Origin: Desulfobacterales bacterium
GTDB lineage: Bacteria; Desulfobacterota; Desulfobulbia; Desulfobulbales; Desulfocapsaceae
DNA: 8,767 nt
Direction of reading: 5' to 3'
Assembly: GCA_013042695.1 (NCBI GenBank)
Contig: JABDPQ010000208.1
Span: 1-8,767, forward strand
The notes beneath the pieces were generated by a model. The model was not told the origin of the DNA and searched no databases. It saw only the letters and a program-made list of their open reading frames with translations. The position numbers and the translations under genes are program-made. This document shows positions 1 through 6,505 of the stretch, piece after piece. Every line of letters starts with the position of its first letter. Within the stretch, counting starts at the first letter, position 1.

Positions 1-1
1 A

Positions 2-334
2 ATTGAAAGACTCGCCCTCTGTGCAAAGCGCAACGATGAGGCAAAGGATCTTGAGACTAATGAAAAATGGGATGTCCTCTTTCATGAAACACTGGTGATC
101 GCCACAGGTAACTCCCTGATCATTTCAATCTATGCGGGAATAAGTAAGATGAGAATGTCCGATGACTGGTGCCTGAAAAAGCAGGAATGGGTCATTCCCG
201 AAAATTGGGATGCTTTCAATAAGCAGCACACAGCCATCGTTAATGGTGTCAGGGACCGAGATGCAGTTCAAGCAGAAAAAGCAATGTACGATCACCTCAT
301 TTCGGTTAAAGGGTTGATCCAATCGACATACTAA
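2..334 (+). CDS. GntR/FadR-family transcriptional regulator, C-terminal part (5' end outside window)
   Basis: The open frame runs from the window edge to a TAA stop and gives about 110 residues. They match the FCD (FadR C-terminal, all-helical ligand-binding) domain of GntR regulators. The typical D..FH pattern is seen in WDVLFHETLVIATGN, followed by a helix with ISKMR. Near the end, QHTAIVNGVRDRDAVQAEKA leads to YDHL, the usual H..I..A...RD...A......H ending. These Asp and His residues are the kind that bind metal or carboxylate effectors in this family. The N-terminal winged helix-turn-helix lies outside the window, so the operator type cannot be read. A GTG at 95 is internal to the domain and is not the start. 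The hydratase gene follows 88 bases downstream on the same strand, so control of an acyl-CoA or organic-acid pathway is likely, but this is inference. Family assignment is good; the ligand is unknown. Confidence 0.85.
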   Translation: MERLALCAKRNDEAKDLETNEKWDVLFHETLVIATGNSLIISIYAGISKMRMSDDWCLKKQEWVIPENWDAFNKQHTAIVNGVRDRDAVQAEKAMYDHLISVKGLIQSTY

Positions 335-341
335 CAAAATC

Positions 342-356
342 ATCCTATATGAGGAT
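342..356. promoter_or_regulatory. Short inverted repeat upstream of the hydratase gene, possible operator
   Basis: ATCCT and AGGAT flank a 5-base centre (ATATG) in the 88-base gap between the regulator and the hydratase gene. A regulator of the GntR family often binds short dyads next to its own operon. The arms are only five bases and there is a single copy, so chance is a real possibility. No convincing -35/-10 pair was seen in the gap, and the two genes may be co-transcribed. Confidence 0.2.
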
Positions 357-422
357 CGATCTCAGGTATGGATCTGGCGAGAACAATAGGTAACATTTCA
401 CAAGTCAAAAAGGGTAAACGCA

Positions 423-1205
423 ATGAAAACAGATGAAAATATCGATTTCGACATTCAGAATAATGTTGCACTGATTGGCATCAATCGTCCGAAAAAACTC
501 AACGCGCTATCACGAAACATGTTCAGCAAGATTCATAATTACGTTGCAGAAATTGACCAGAATCGCTCGGTACGTGCTGTCATTATTCATTCCAAGGCAG
601 CTCGAGCGTTTGGCGTCGGTGCGGATATTAGCGACTGGGCTTCACTTGCACCCCTTGAAATGTGGCGGGACTGGGTACGCTTTGGTCATCGGATTATCAG
701 AGATATAGAGGAACTTCTGCCGCCGGTCATTGCAGTCACCAATGGGTTTACCTTTGGCGGTTCACTGGAATTGGCACTTGCAGCTGATATCAGAATTGCC
801 GAAAAGGGTTCACAATATGCCTTTCCAGAGGTATCAGTGGGCACGATACCCGGATGGATGGGCACGCAAAAAGCATTGCAGTTAATTGGTCCGAGCAAAC
901 TAAAAAAACTCATTTTCTGTGCACAACCCATTTCAGCAGACAAGGCTTCCGCCATCGGCCTGGTAGACGACGTTGTTCCTCAAAATAAAGGCTTGCCCCA
1001 TGCTCTTGACCTTGCTGAGCAGATCTGCAAGTCATCTCCAGTAGCTGTCAGCCTGGCAAAACAGATCGTCAACGGTTTAACTGCAAATCAACCCGTAACG
1101 GCTCTTGAATCAATTGCCAGCGGACTTGCCGCACAGACTGAGGATGGCCATGAAGGAAAAACAAGCTTTCTGGAAAAACGTGCACCCGTCTTCAAGGGAT
1201 TTTGA
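423..1205 (+). CDS. Enoyl-CoA hydratase/isomerase (crotonase) family protein
   Basis: This 260-residue protein has the usual length and layout of the crotonase family, which hydrates 2-enoyl-CoA thioesters or carries out related acyl-CoA chemistry in the cytoplasm. Visible markers are NRPKKLNALS near the N-terminus, the first oxyanion-hole loop FGVGADI (63-69), and the second loop NGFTFGGSLELALAAD (107-122). Two acidic residues, E116 and E136 (in FPEVSVGTIPG), match the catalytic glutamate pair of rat mitochondrial hydratase, so hydratase activity is plausible. The C-terminal EGKTSFLEKRAPVFKG is also typical. Oddities are VGAD where AGAD is usual, GGS for GGG, and GWMGTQ where GGGGTQ is usual; these may reshape the acyl pocket. 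AGGG lies 8 bases before the ATG. The gene follows a GntR-type regulator and is probably controlled by it. The substrate cannot be named. Confidence 0.88.
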   Translation: MKTDENIDFDIQNNVALIGINRPKKLNALSRNMFSKIHNYVAEIDQNRSVRAVIIHSKAARAFGVGADISDWASLAPLEMWRDWVRFGHRIIRDIEELLPPVIAVTNGFTFGGSLELALAADIRIAEKGSQYAFPEVSVGTIPGWMGTQKALQLIGPSKLKKLIFCAQPISADKASAIGLVDDVVPQNKGLPHALDLAEQICKSSPVAVSLAKQIVNGLTANQPVTALESIASGLAAQTEDGHEGKTSFLEKRAPVFKGF

Positions 1206-1217
1206 GGTGATCGTGAA

Positions 1218-1273
1218 AAACCGGGGACAGACCACGGTTTATGCTCGTGGAAACCGTGGTCTGTCCCCGGTTT
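1218..1273. repeat. Palindromic repeat R1 (23-bp perfect inverted repeat, 10-base loop)
   Basis: The arms at 1218-1240 and 1251-1273 are exact reverse complements over 23 bases; the loop is ATGCTCGTGG. The core is GGGGACAGACCACG. The element fills the gap between two convergent genes: it begins 12 bases after the hydratase stop, and its last two bases are part of the stop codon of the - strand phospholipase D gene. Read on the - strand, the GC-rich stem ends in CCGGTTTTT, the form of a Rho-independent terminator for the phospholipase D transcript. On the + strand the T-run is short (GGTTTAC), so termination of the hydratase message is less certain. It is one of three related copies here and resembles REP/MITE-like intergenic palindromes. 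Confidence 0.95.
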
Positions 1274-2825
1274 ACAATTGACTTTCAACCGGCAAAAATC
1301 TACCAAAAAAATCAGCCATACTCTGGAAGAAACCTCGAGAGGGTTGTCCGGTAAGTATGGTATCCCCAGATTGCCACTCAATGCTGTTATCACCCTTTAG
1401 AACAAGATTCCAACCATTTTCCGGCTCCATCATTTCCTCAAGAAAATCGGCCAATTTTTCAGCAAGTGCAGGCGACTCGATCAGCAGGCCATTTTCCGAA
1501 TTGATGACCAAGGCCCGTGGATCAAAATTCAATGACCCGATAAAACACCTTCGACGGTCCGAAACCAATACCTTGGCATGCAATGAAACAAAGGGCGCCT
1601 CTACCGGCTTAACATCCGCCTGAGCTCGCAAGCTCACTGAAGGCTGATGCCGAAATTCTTGCAGTTCAGCACCAGTTTCGAGAATCGGCAAACGATATTT
1701 GTTGTAGTGACTGTTCACCAGGGTATGGTTGGTTGACGACAACGAGTTGGTCAAAATCCTCACCCGAAGCCCCTGCGCAACTTTCTGTTGCACGACCTTG
1801 AGAAAATCTCCAACCGGAATGAGGTAAGGGGTAGAGAGAATAAACTCGTGCTCTGCAGGGTCTGATAAATAGGCAATCATATCGACAAGACGGTAATCCC
1901 TACCATCGATCTGTACCGGATCGTCCTGCAGAAGATGGGCCTCTCCTATGTCTAACTCACGCTCAAGTTCCACAAGCCAATGCTGCCAGTTAGCCGGCTG
2001 CAACGGATACGATGATAACCGCGACGTATAATCAGCAAGGATCTCAGTGATAGTCTGACGCATTTCTTCATAGGTATTTTCCGGTAACAGTACCCCCCAG
2101 GCATTGACCGGATAGACGGCCGTATTATTCCAGTAGTCGTCAAAAGCATGGGAACTTTCCCCAAGGACTGCTCCGACGGCCAAGACATCAATATCAATAA
2201 AGTTATACTTCGTACCCAGACCAAAATATTCGTTGCCGATATTACGGCCGCCGGCAATTGCAATGTGATTATCAACAATCATCAGCTTATTATGCATGCG
2301 ACGATTAAGTTCCTTAAAACTAGCTAGAAAGTTGAGTGCACCGCCAAGGGTATAATCTCGTGACGGGTTCGGATTGAATATCCTGATTTCCAAGTTCGGA
2401 TGAGAATTCAGAGCCGAGAGATTTCTTGTACTTGAGGCAAGCCCAATATCATCAACAATAATACGAACCTTCACTCCGCGGTCCGCCGCCTGCAACAGAC
2501 GGTCAAACAACAGCGTACCCGAGGCATCACCCTGCCAGATAAAATACTGAAGATCGATCGAACGTGTGGCCAGATCTACAAGTGCCAATCGTGCCTCAAG
2601 GGCTTTTCGGGCATTGATCAACAAACGAAAACCGGACGTATCAGTTCCCTCTTTCTTTTGAAAACGGACGGATAATTCAGCAAGCGGCCCATCATTGGCT
2701 GAAGACAATGCCGGTTCAAATGGTAAATCGGGCCGCGATGGCAGTTTCGCACAACCTGGAATCAACAAGACAACCAGCAGAACCATAAACAGTCTCTGTA
2801 ACATCTGAGAGTGCCTGATACTCAT
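1272..2825 (-). CDS. Phospholipase D-superfamily lipoprotein, ClsC (YmdC)-like cardiolipin synthase
   Basis: The protein has 517 residues with two HKD phosphodiesterase motifs: H178-x-K180-x4-D185 (RRMHNKLMIVD) and H416-x-K418-x4-D423 (SLHAKVLVSD). Each is followed by a glycine/asparagine stretch (GGRNIGNEYFG; GSLNFDPRA). LDLATRSIDLQYFIWQGD-like and GVKVRIIVDD segments match the ClsC branch, which joins phosphatidyl groups to make cardiolipin. The chosen ATG at 2825 has GGAG 8 bases upstream and gives a lipoprotein signal peptide: positive start, hydrophobic run LFMVLLVVLLIPG, then C25 followed by Ala, which suggests outer-membrane sorting by the E. coli rule. The proline in IPGC is unusual for a lipobox but tolerated. 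The frame stays open up to 3068, but that extension translates the palindrome R2 and would bury the signal peptide. Hydrolase rather than synthase activity is possible. The gene stands alone between two palindromes. Confidence 0.88.
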   Translation of the reverse strand: MSIRHSQMLQRLFMVLLVVLLIPGCAKLPSRPDLPFEPALSSANDGPLAELSVRFQKKEGTDTSGFRLLINARKALEARLALVDLATRSIDLQYFIWQGDASGTLLFDRLLQAADRGVKVRIIVDDIGLASSTRNLSALNSHPNLEIRIFNPNPSRDYTLGGALNFLASFKELNRRMHNKLMIVDNHIAIAGGRNIGNEYFGLGTKYNFIDIDVLAVGAVLGESSHAFDDYWNNTAVYPVNAWGVLLPENTYEEMRQTITEILADYTSRLSSYPLQPANWQHWLVELERELDIGEAHLLQDDPVQIDGRDYRLVDMIAYLSDPAEHEFILSTPYLIPVGDFLKVVQQKVAQGLRVRILTNSLSSTNHTLVNSHYNKYRLPILETGAELQEFRHQPSVSLRAQADVKPVEAPFVSLHAKVLVSDRRRCFIGSLNFDPRALVINSENGLLIESPALAEKLADFLEEMMEPENGWNLVLKGDNSIEWQSGDTILTGQPSRGFFQSMADFFGRFLPVESQL

Positions 2826-2833
2826 CAATCGAT

Positions 2834-2837
2834 CTCC
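2834..2837 (-). promoter_or_regulatory. Ribosome binding site fixing the phospholipase D start
   Basis: On the - strand GGAG lies 8 bases before the ATG at 2825. Together with the signal peptide that begins there, it decides this start over the upstream in-frame codons at 2930 and 3068. Confidence 0.7.
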
Positions 2838-2946
2838 AAAGATGCAGGGTTGACGGTTATCGCCGCAATAAGAAAATGGGTGTAATGCTGACATGATTGC
2901 CAAAATACTATAAAAAATATTCGAGGGCATGATTATTCGTTCTCCA

Positions 2947-3004
2947 AAAACTGGGGACAGACCACGGTTTCTGCTCGTGATAACCGTGGTCTGTCCCCAG
3001 TTTT
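2947..3004. repeat. Palindromic repeat R2 (23-bp inverted repeat, 12-base loop)
   Basis: The arms at 2947-2969 and 2982-3004 are exact reverse complements. The core GGGGACAGACCACG and the central TGCTCGTG of the loop are shared with R1. Compared with R1, one base pair near the open end of the stem is changed on both sides: CCGGGG to CTGGGG in the left arm and CCCCGG to CCCCAG in the right arm, so pairing is kept. It lies between divergent genes, 121 bases from the phospholipase D start and 123 bases from the RecD2 start. Both ends run into TTTT when read outward, so it could insulate one transcription unit from the other. Confidence 0.95.
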
Positions 3005-3014
3005 GCCAGTTTTG
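2997..3014 (+). repeat. Two tandem copies of CCAGTTTTG at the edge of R2
   Basis: The 9-base unit CCAGTTTTG ends the right arm of R2 (2997-3005) and is repeated directly after it (3006-3014), followed by a partial third copy CAGTTGG. This could be strand slippage or a trace of how the palindrome was inserted or copied. Confidence 0.7.
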
Positions 3015-3114
3015 CAGTTGGCATGGAGTCCTTGCCGGAAATATGGTACTCATTATCTGGTTGTACATGGAATAAGTTAACCGAAAACTGACGACGTGAC
3101 TACAATGTTGTGTT

Positions 3115-3118
3115 GGAG
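3115..3118 (+). promoter_or_regulatory. Ribosome binding site fixing the RecD2 start
   Basis: GGAG lies 9 bases before the ATG at 3128. The upstream in-frame GTG at 3110 would place this site inside the coding region, so the ATG at 3128 is preferred. Confidence 0.7.
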
Positions 3119-3127
3119 ATCATTGTC

Positions 3128-5599
3128 ATGCAGACCATCCTCGAAACACTTACTGGCATTGTCCAACGGGTTACCTACCATAACCCCGATACAGGCTGGT
3201 CTGTTCTGCGGGTTAATCCGTTCAACAGACCGAATGGTCAGGAAATAGTCACTGTTCACCAGACAAAAGTCTTTGCTGGGGCCACCATGGAGTTTCGCGG
3301 GGCCTGGACAATTCATCCCCAGTATGGACGGCAGTTCAAAGCAACGGAGGCCATCGAGAAAAAGCCGGCCACCGCCGCAGCTCTGGAAAAATATCTGGGC
3401 TCCGGTCTGATCAAGGGAGTTGGCCCGAAAACCGCCCACAAGATCGTCAAATATTTTGGTGGTGAGACTCTGGACATTTTTGAGGGCGAAATAGACAGAC
3501 TCACCGAGGTTCCTGGTATTGCCCAAAAGAAGCTGGCCGGAATCAAGGAGGCCTGGCGTGAACACCGGGCCATCCGCGAGGTGATGATGTTTCTCCAGGG
3601 ACACGGCATCTCCACGCTCTTTGCAGTAAGAATTTTTAAGGAATATGGCGACAATGCCATTGCAGTCGTCTCCGAGGATCCATACCGCCTGGCTCACGAT
3701 TTTTACGGTATCGGTTTTTTCTCCGCCGACAAAGTTGCTCTTTCCATAGGCCTTGCAAAGGACAGCAGGCAGCGTATCGTCGCCGCCATCCGCCATGTTC
3801 TTGCCGCCAGCAGGGAGCAGGGCCATTGCTATCTCACCGCAACCCAGATTGATACCGAAGTAAAAAAACTTCTGGAAATAGATTTGAGTGAGCTTCTTGA
3901 TCACTATCTTACGGTGATGAACAATGAAAACCATCTTAAGATGCGTATTTTGGCGGATGATATGGGAGAGTCACAGATCTGCTATTATGCAAAATCTCTT
4001 TACTATGATGAAAAGAGTGTTGCTGAAAAACTAAAACGTAAGGCAGGCCCAATTCAGGCAGATGAAAAACGTATAGCCAGGTGGGTCGACACCTATTGCC
4101 AGCTCAACAAGATCGGCCTCAGCCGGGAACAGTCAGAGGCGGTTAAAGGGGTGGTAAGACATCAATGCGCGGTTCTCACTGGCGGGCCCGGTTGCGGTAA
4201 AACCACAACAACGCTCGTTATCGTACGTCTGCTTGAAGCCATGGACAAGAAGGTTCTGCTGGCTGCCCCCACGGGCCGAGCGGCACAGCGCATGAGCGAA
4301 GTAATCGGGCGCGAAGCCAAGACCCTGCATCGATTGCTGGAATGGCAGCGCAACATTTTCCAGAGAAATGAAGAGAGGCCACTGGATGGAGATTTCCTCA
4401 TTGTCGATGAATGCTCCATGCTCGATATCAGCTTATCTGCCTCTCTGCTTAAAGCCGTATCGCCGAACTGCCAGCTGCTGCTCATTGGCGATGGTGATCA
4501 ACTGCCCTCGGTGGGTGCAGGCAATGTATTAAAAGATATCATTGGTTCAGGCCTGATCCCCTGTTTTCTTCTTACGCAAGTATTTCGTCAGGCCCGTGAA
4601 TCTTTAATTATCAGTTATGCTCACCAGGTTAACAGCGGTGAAATTCCAGCCGTTGATTCTCCTTTTAAGAAACCAACTATCTGGCAGAAAGGAAATGACT
4701 GCCTGTTCATCGACTCTGATGAGGCGACCAATGAGCAGCTCAGTTTCATTTCCAAAGTGAAGCGAATCTTTGACTTTGAGATTTCTCAACGCGAAGGCCT
4801 GTCAACCGGCAGCAGCCCATACGAGTTCAGGACTGCTGAGGCTATTACTTCATCCTATGAACTTGATTTTACTGTGCCACAAAAATTTCAGCATATAGAT
4901 CTGGAACAACTAAAAAACGCTGACAACAAGATCGAGCAGTTGAAAAGTGTACTCAAAAAAGTTCATCCGTGGTCATCTCTTCATTACGGTCTGACCGCAG
5001 TAGATATCGTCACCAAGCTCTATTTGGAGTGGATTCCCAAATATCATGGCAGGGATATCGAGATGCAGATCCTTTCACCGATGACCCGCGGCAGTCTTGG
5101 AACAGTCAACCTTAATGCAGTAATCCAGCAGGCCGCCAACCCTCCACAGCAAGGGAAATCTCAGCTACAGGTGGGCGAGCGTATCTTCCGTGAGGGAGAC
5201 CGGGTAATACACAGGCGGAACAATTATGATCTCGAGGTATTTAACGGCGATATTGGCCGCATTATCTCGATCGATAACGAAAATCTGACTATGCAGGTGT
5301 CATTCTTCCCGGACAGCAGAGAAGTGGCGTATCAAAAGGAGAATATCATTGAGCTGGATCTCGCCTATGCCATCACCATCCATAAATCTCAGGGCAGTGA
5401 GTTTCCAGCAGTGATTATTCCAGTATTGACGCAACATTTCAAAATGCTCTATCGAAACCTCATCTATACCGGCCTCACCCGGGCCAAAAATCTCGCCGTG
5501 TTCGTCGGCACACGTAAAGCCCTTGCCATGGCTGTCCGGCAGGAAGATACCAGCAAGCGCCAGACCGCTCTGCAGAGTCTTTTGCAAACGAAAATATGA
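3128..5599 (+). CDS. recD2: RecD2-like ATP-dependent 5'-3' DNA helicase (YrrC type)
   Basis: The protein has 823 residues from ATG 3128. RecD2 helicases are superfamily 1B enzymes that act in DNA repair and replication-fork processing without RecB or RecC. The N-terminal domain starts LTGIVQRVTYHNPDTGWSVL, as in YrrC. Helix-hairpin-helix DNA-binding repeats follow (GLIKGVGPKTAHKI 93-106, LTEVPGIAQKKL 125-136, YGIGFFSADKVAL 193-205). The motor has Walker A TGGPGCGKT (351-359), motif Ia APTGRAAQR (380-388), Walker B IVDECS (425-430), motif III GDGDQLPSVGAG (454-465), FRQA (486-489), HKSQGSEF (752-759) and YTGLTRAK (780-787), so it should be active. Residues about 545-628 look extra against the usual family pattern. 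The stop overlaps the start of the CheR gene. No recB or recC gene is in view. Confidence 0.93.
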   Translation: MQTILETLTGIVQRVTYHNPDTGWSVLRVNPFNRPNGQEIVTVHQTKVFAGATMEFRGAWTIHPQYGRQFKATEAIEKKPATAAALEKYLGSGLIKGVGPKTAHKIVKYFGGETLDIFEGEIDRLTEVPGIAQKKLAGIKEAWREHRAIREVMMFLQGHGISTLFAVRIFKEYGDNAIAVVSEDPYRLAHDFYGIGFFSADKVALSIGLAKDSRQRIVAAIRHVLAASREQGHCYLTATQIDTEVKKLLEIDLSELLDHYLTVMNNENHLKMRILADDMGESQICYYAKSLYYDEKSVAEKLKRKAGPIQADEKRIARWVDTYCQLNKIGLSREQSEAVKGVVRHQCAVLTGGPGCGKTTTTLVIVRLLEAMDKKVLLAAPTGRAAQRMSEVIGREAKTLHRLLEWQRNIFQRNEERPLDGDFLIVDECSMLDISLSASLLKAVSPNCQLLLIGDGDQLPSVGAGNVLKDIIGSGLIPCFLLTQVFRQARESLIISYAHQVNSGEIPAVDSPFKKPTIWQKGNDCLFIDSDEATNEQLSFISKVKRIFDFEISQREGLSTGSSPYEFRTAEAITSSYELDFTVPQKFQHIDLEQLKNADNKIEQLKSVLKKVHPWSSLHYGLTAVDIVTKLYLEWIPKYHGRDIEMQILSPMTRGSLGTVNLNAVIQQAANPPQQGKSQLQVGERIFREGDRVIHRRNNYDLEVFNGDIGRIISIDNENLTMQVSFFPDSREVAYQKENIIELDLAYAITIHKSQGSEFPAVIIPVLTQHFKMLYRNLIYTGLTRAKNLAVFVGTRKALAMAVRQEDTSKRQTALQSLLQTKI

Positions 5600-6423
5600 A
5601 GAACCAGCCCCACCGATTATCACCATCAATTGTGCTCAACGATGAGGATTTTAAAACCCTGCTGAACTATTTTGACAGGTCATGGAACGGCTATCGCAGG
5701 GTTCGAAAAGGTGTTATCAAACGAGTCCGCCAACACATGGCGGCAATAGATTGTAAAGCAGTCAATATGTACCTAGATAGACTTGAGAAGGAGCCAGATC
5801 TGCGAGCTGCGTGCGAATCGCTTTTCAATGTCACTATCAGTCGTTTTTTCAGAGATCGACAGCTTTGGCGCTTTTTACAGGAATGTTGCCTGCCGCAACT
5901 GGCACAACAATTCCCCTCCCCCATTAAGATCTGGTCAGCCGGCTGCGCCTGTGGGGAAGAACCGTATAGCCTCTCGATTCTCTGGAGCACCTTGTCTCTT
6001 CAGACACAGCTGGACATTCTGGCTACAGATGCCCAGCAAATTTGCCTTAAACGCGCCCAAATTGGATATTTCAGGAAAAGCAGCCTGAAAGAGGTGCCGG
6101 TGGATCTCATAGCCAGCTGTTTTGAGCCGGTACCAGAAACAGATGAGTACGCAATTTTGCCAAAGTTTAAAAAACATATTCGCTGGCAGCAAGCCGACCT
6201 GCTCGAGTCGATACCGCAGGAAAGGTTTCACCTGATTTTACTGCGCAATAGTGTACTCACCTATTTTATGGGTAAGAAAAAGGACAAAACGTTCATCAAA
6301 ATACTTCGGCAACTCCAGCCTGGCGGTTTTCTGGCAATAGGTTCTCACGAGCAGCTGCCCATGCAGTCAGAGCATCTGCCGCGTTCTGAAAAATGTCCTA
6401 TGGTGTTTTGCCGCACTCAGTAA
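5596..6423 (+). CDS. CheR-type SAM-dependent protein-glutamate methyltransferase
   Basis: The protein has 275 residues, normal for CheR, which methylates glutamates of chemoreceptors using S-adenosylmethionine. The N-terminal helical domain ends in the signature NVTISRFFRDRQLW (78-91). The SAM-binding motif is IWSAGCACGEEPYSLSILW (112-130), then DILATDAQ (140-147) for the acidic loop, AQIGYF (154-159), and LLRNSVLTYF (215-224) in place of the usual CRNVLIYF. LQPGGFLAIGSHEQLP (240-255) closes the Rossmann core. The ATG overlaps the recD2 stop as ATGA, so translation is probably coupled. No receptor, CheA, CheW, CheB or CheY gene is nearby, so this is an orphan CheR and its target may be a distant receptor or a non-chemotaxis protein. 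Two adjacent stops (TAA TAG) end the gene, 11 bases before R3. Confidence 0.88.
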   Translation: MKNQPHRLSPSIVLNDEDFKTLLNYFDRSWNGYRRVRKGVIKRVRQHMAAIDCKAVNMYLDRLEKEPDLRAACESLFNVTISRFFRDRQLWRFLQECCLPQLAQQFPSPIKIWSAGCACGEEPYSLSILWSTLSLQTQLDILATDAQQICLKRAQIGYFRKSSLKEVPVDLIASCFEPVPETDEYAILPKFKKHIRWQQADLLESIPQERFHLILLRNSVLTYFMGKKKDKTFIKILRQLQPGGFLAIGSHEQLPMQSEHLPRSEKCPMVFCRTQ

Positions 6424-6434
6424 TAGAACCTTAG

Positions 6435-6500
6435 AGCGAAAACCGGGGACAGACCACGTTTTCTGTGATTGGAAAGCGTGGTCTGTCCCCGGTTTTCGCT
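6435..6500. repeat. Palindromic repeat R3 (24-bp perfect stem, extended to about 30 bp)
   Basis: Bases 6435-6458 pair perfectly with 6477-6500. The stem can go on with a T-G wobble (6459/6476), four more pairs and another wobble, leaving a 6-base loop. The core GGGGACAGACCACG is shared with R1 and R2, but the inner stem and loop differ (no TGCTCGTG), so it is a divergent copy. It lies between the convergent CheR and AroE-like genes, 11 bases from one stop and 5 from the other. Read outward, both ends give CCCCGGTTTTCGC, so it may terminate both transcripts, though the T-run is short. Confidence 0.95.
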
Positions 6501-6505
6501 GTATC

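Larger units (their letters stand above)
2826..3127. other. Divergent intergenic region between phospholipase D and RecD2 genes
   Basis: About 300 bases without a believable gene. The middle holds palindrome R2. On the phospholipase D side (- strand), TATAGT at 2912-2907 is a possible -10, but the matching -35 (TAATCA at 2935-2930) is poor. On the RecD2 side no convincing sigma70 promoter was found. An ATG at 2930 with a distant GGAG is open in frame with the phospholipase D gene, but using it would place about 35 residues before the signal peptide. Nothing else is recognised. Confidence 0.6.

Noticed and set aside
1088..1393. 101-residue - strand open frame across R1
   Set aside because: It is made of antisense hydratase, the repeat and a shifted frame of PLD, so it is a shadow.
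3020..3037. Sigma54-like promoter TTGGCATGG...TTGCC upstream of recD2
   Set aside because: GG and GC are 12 bases apart instead of the required 10, so sigma54 would not be expected to bind it.
3110..3127. GTG start for RecD2 at 3110
   Set aside because: The ribosome binding site GGAG at 3115-3118 would be inside the gene, and the ATG at 3128 has correct spacing and matches the family N-terminus.
3077..3934. 285-residue open frame on the - strand opposite RecD2
   Set aside because: It lies fully opposite the helicase N-terminal domain, whose conserved motifs show that the + strand is coding. Its translation has no recognisable domain.
1218..6500. CRISPR array from the three related repeats
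   Set aside because: The copies are about 1.7 and 3.4 kb apart with genes between them, are long hairpins, and no cas gene is present.
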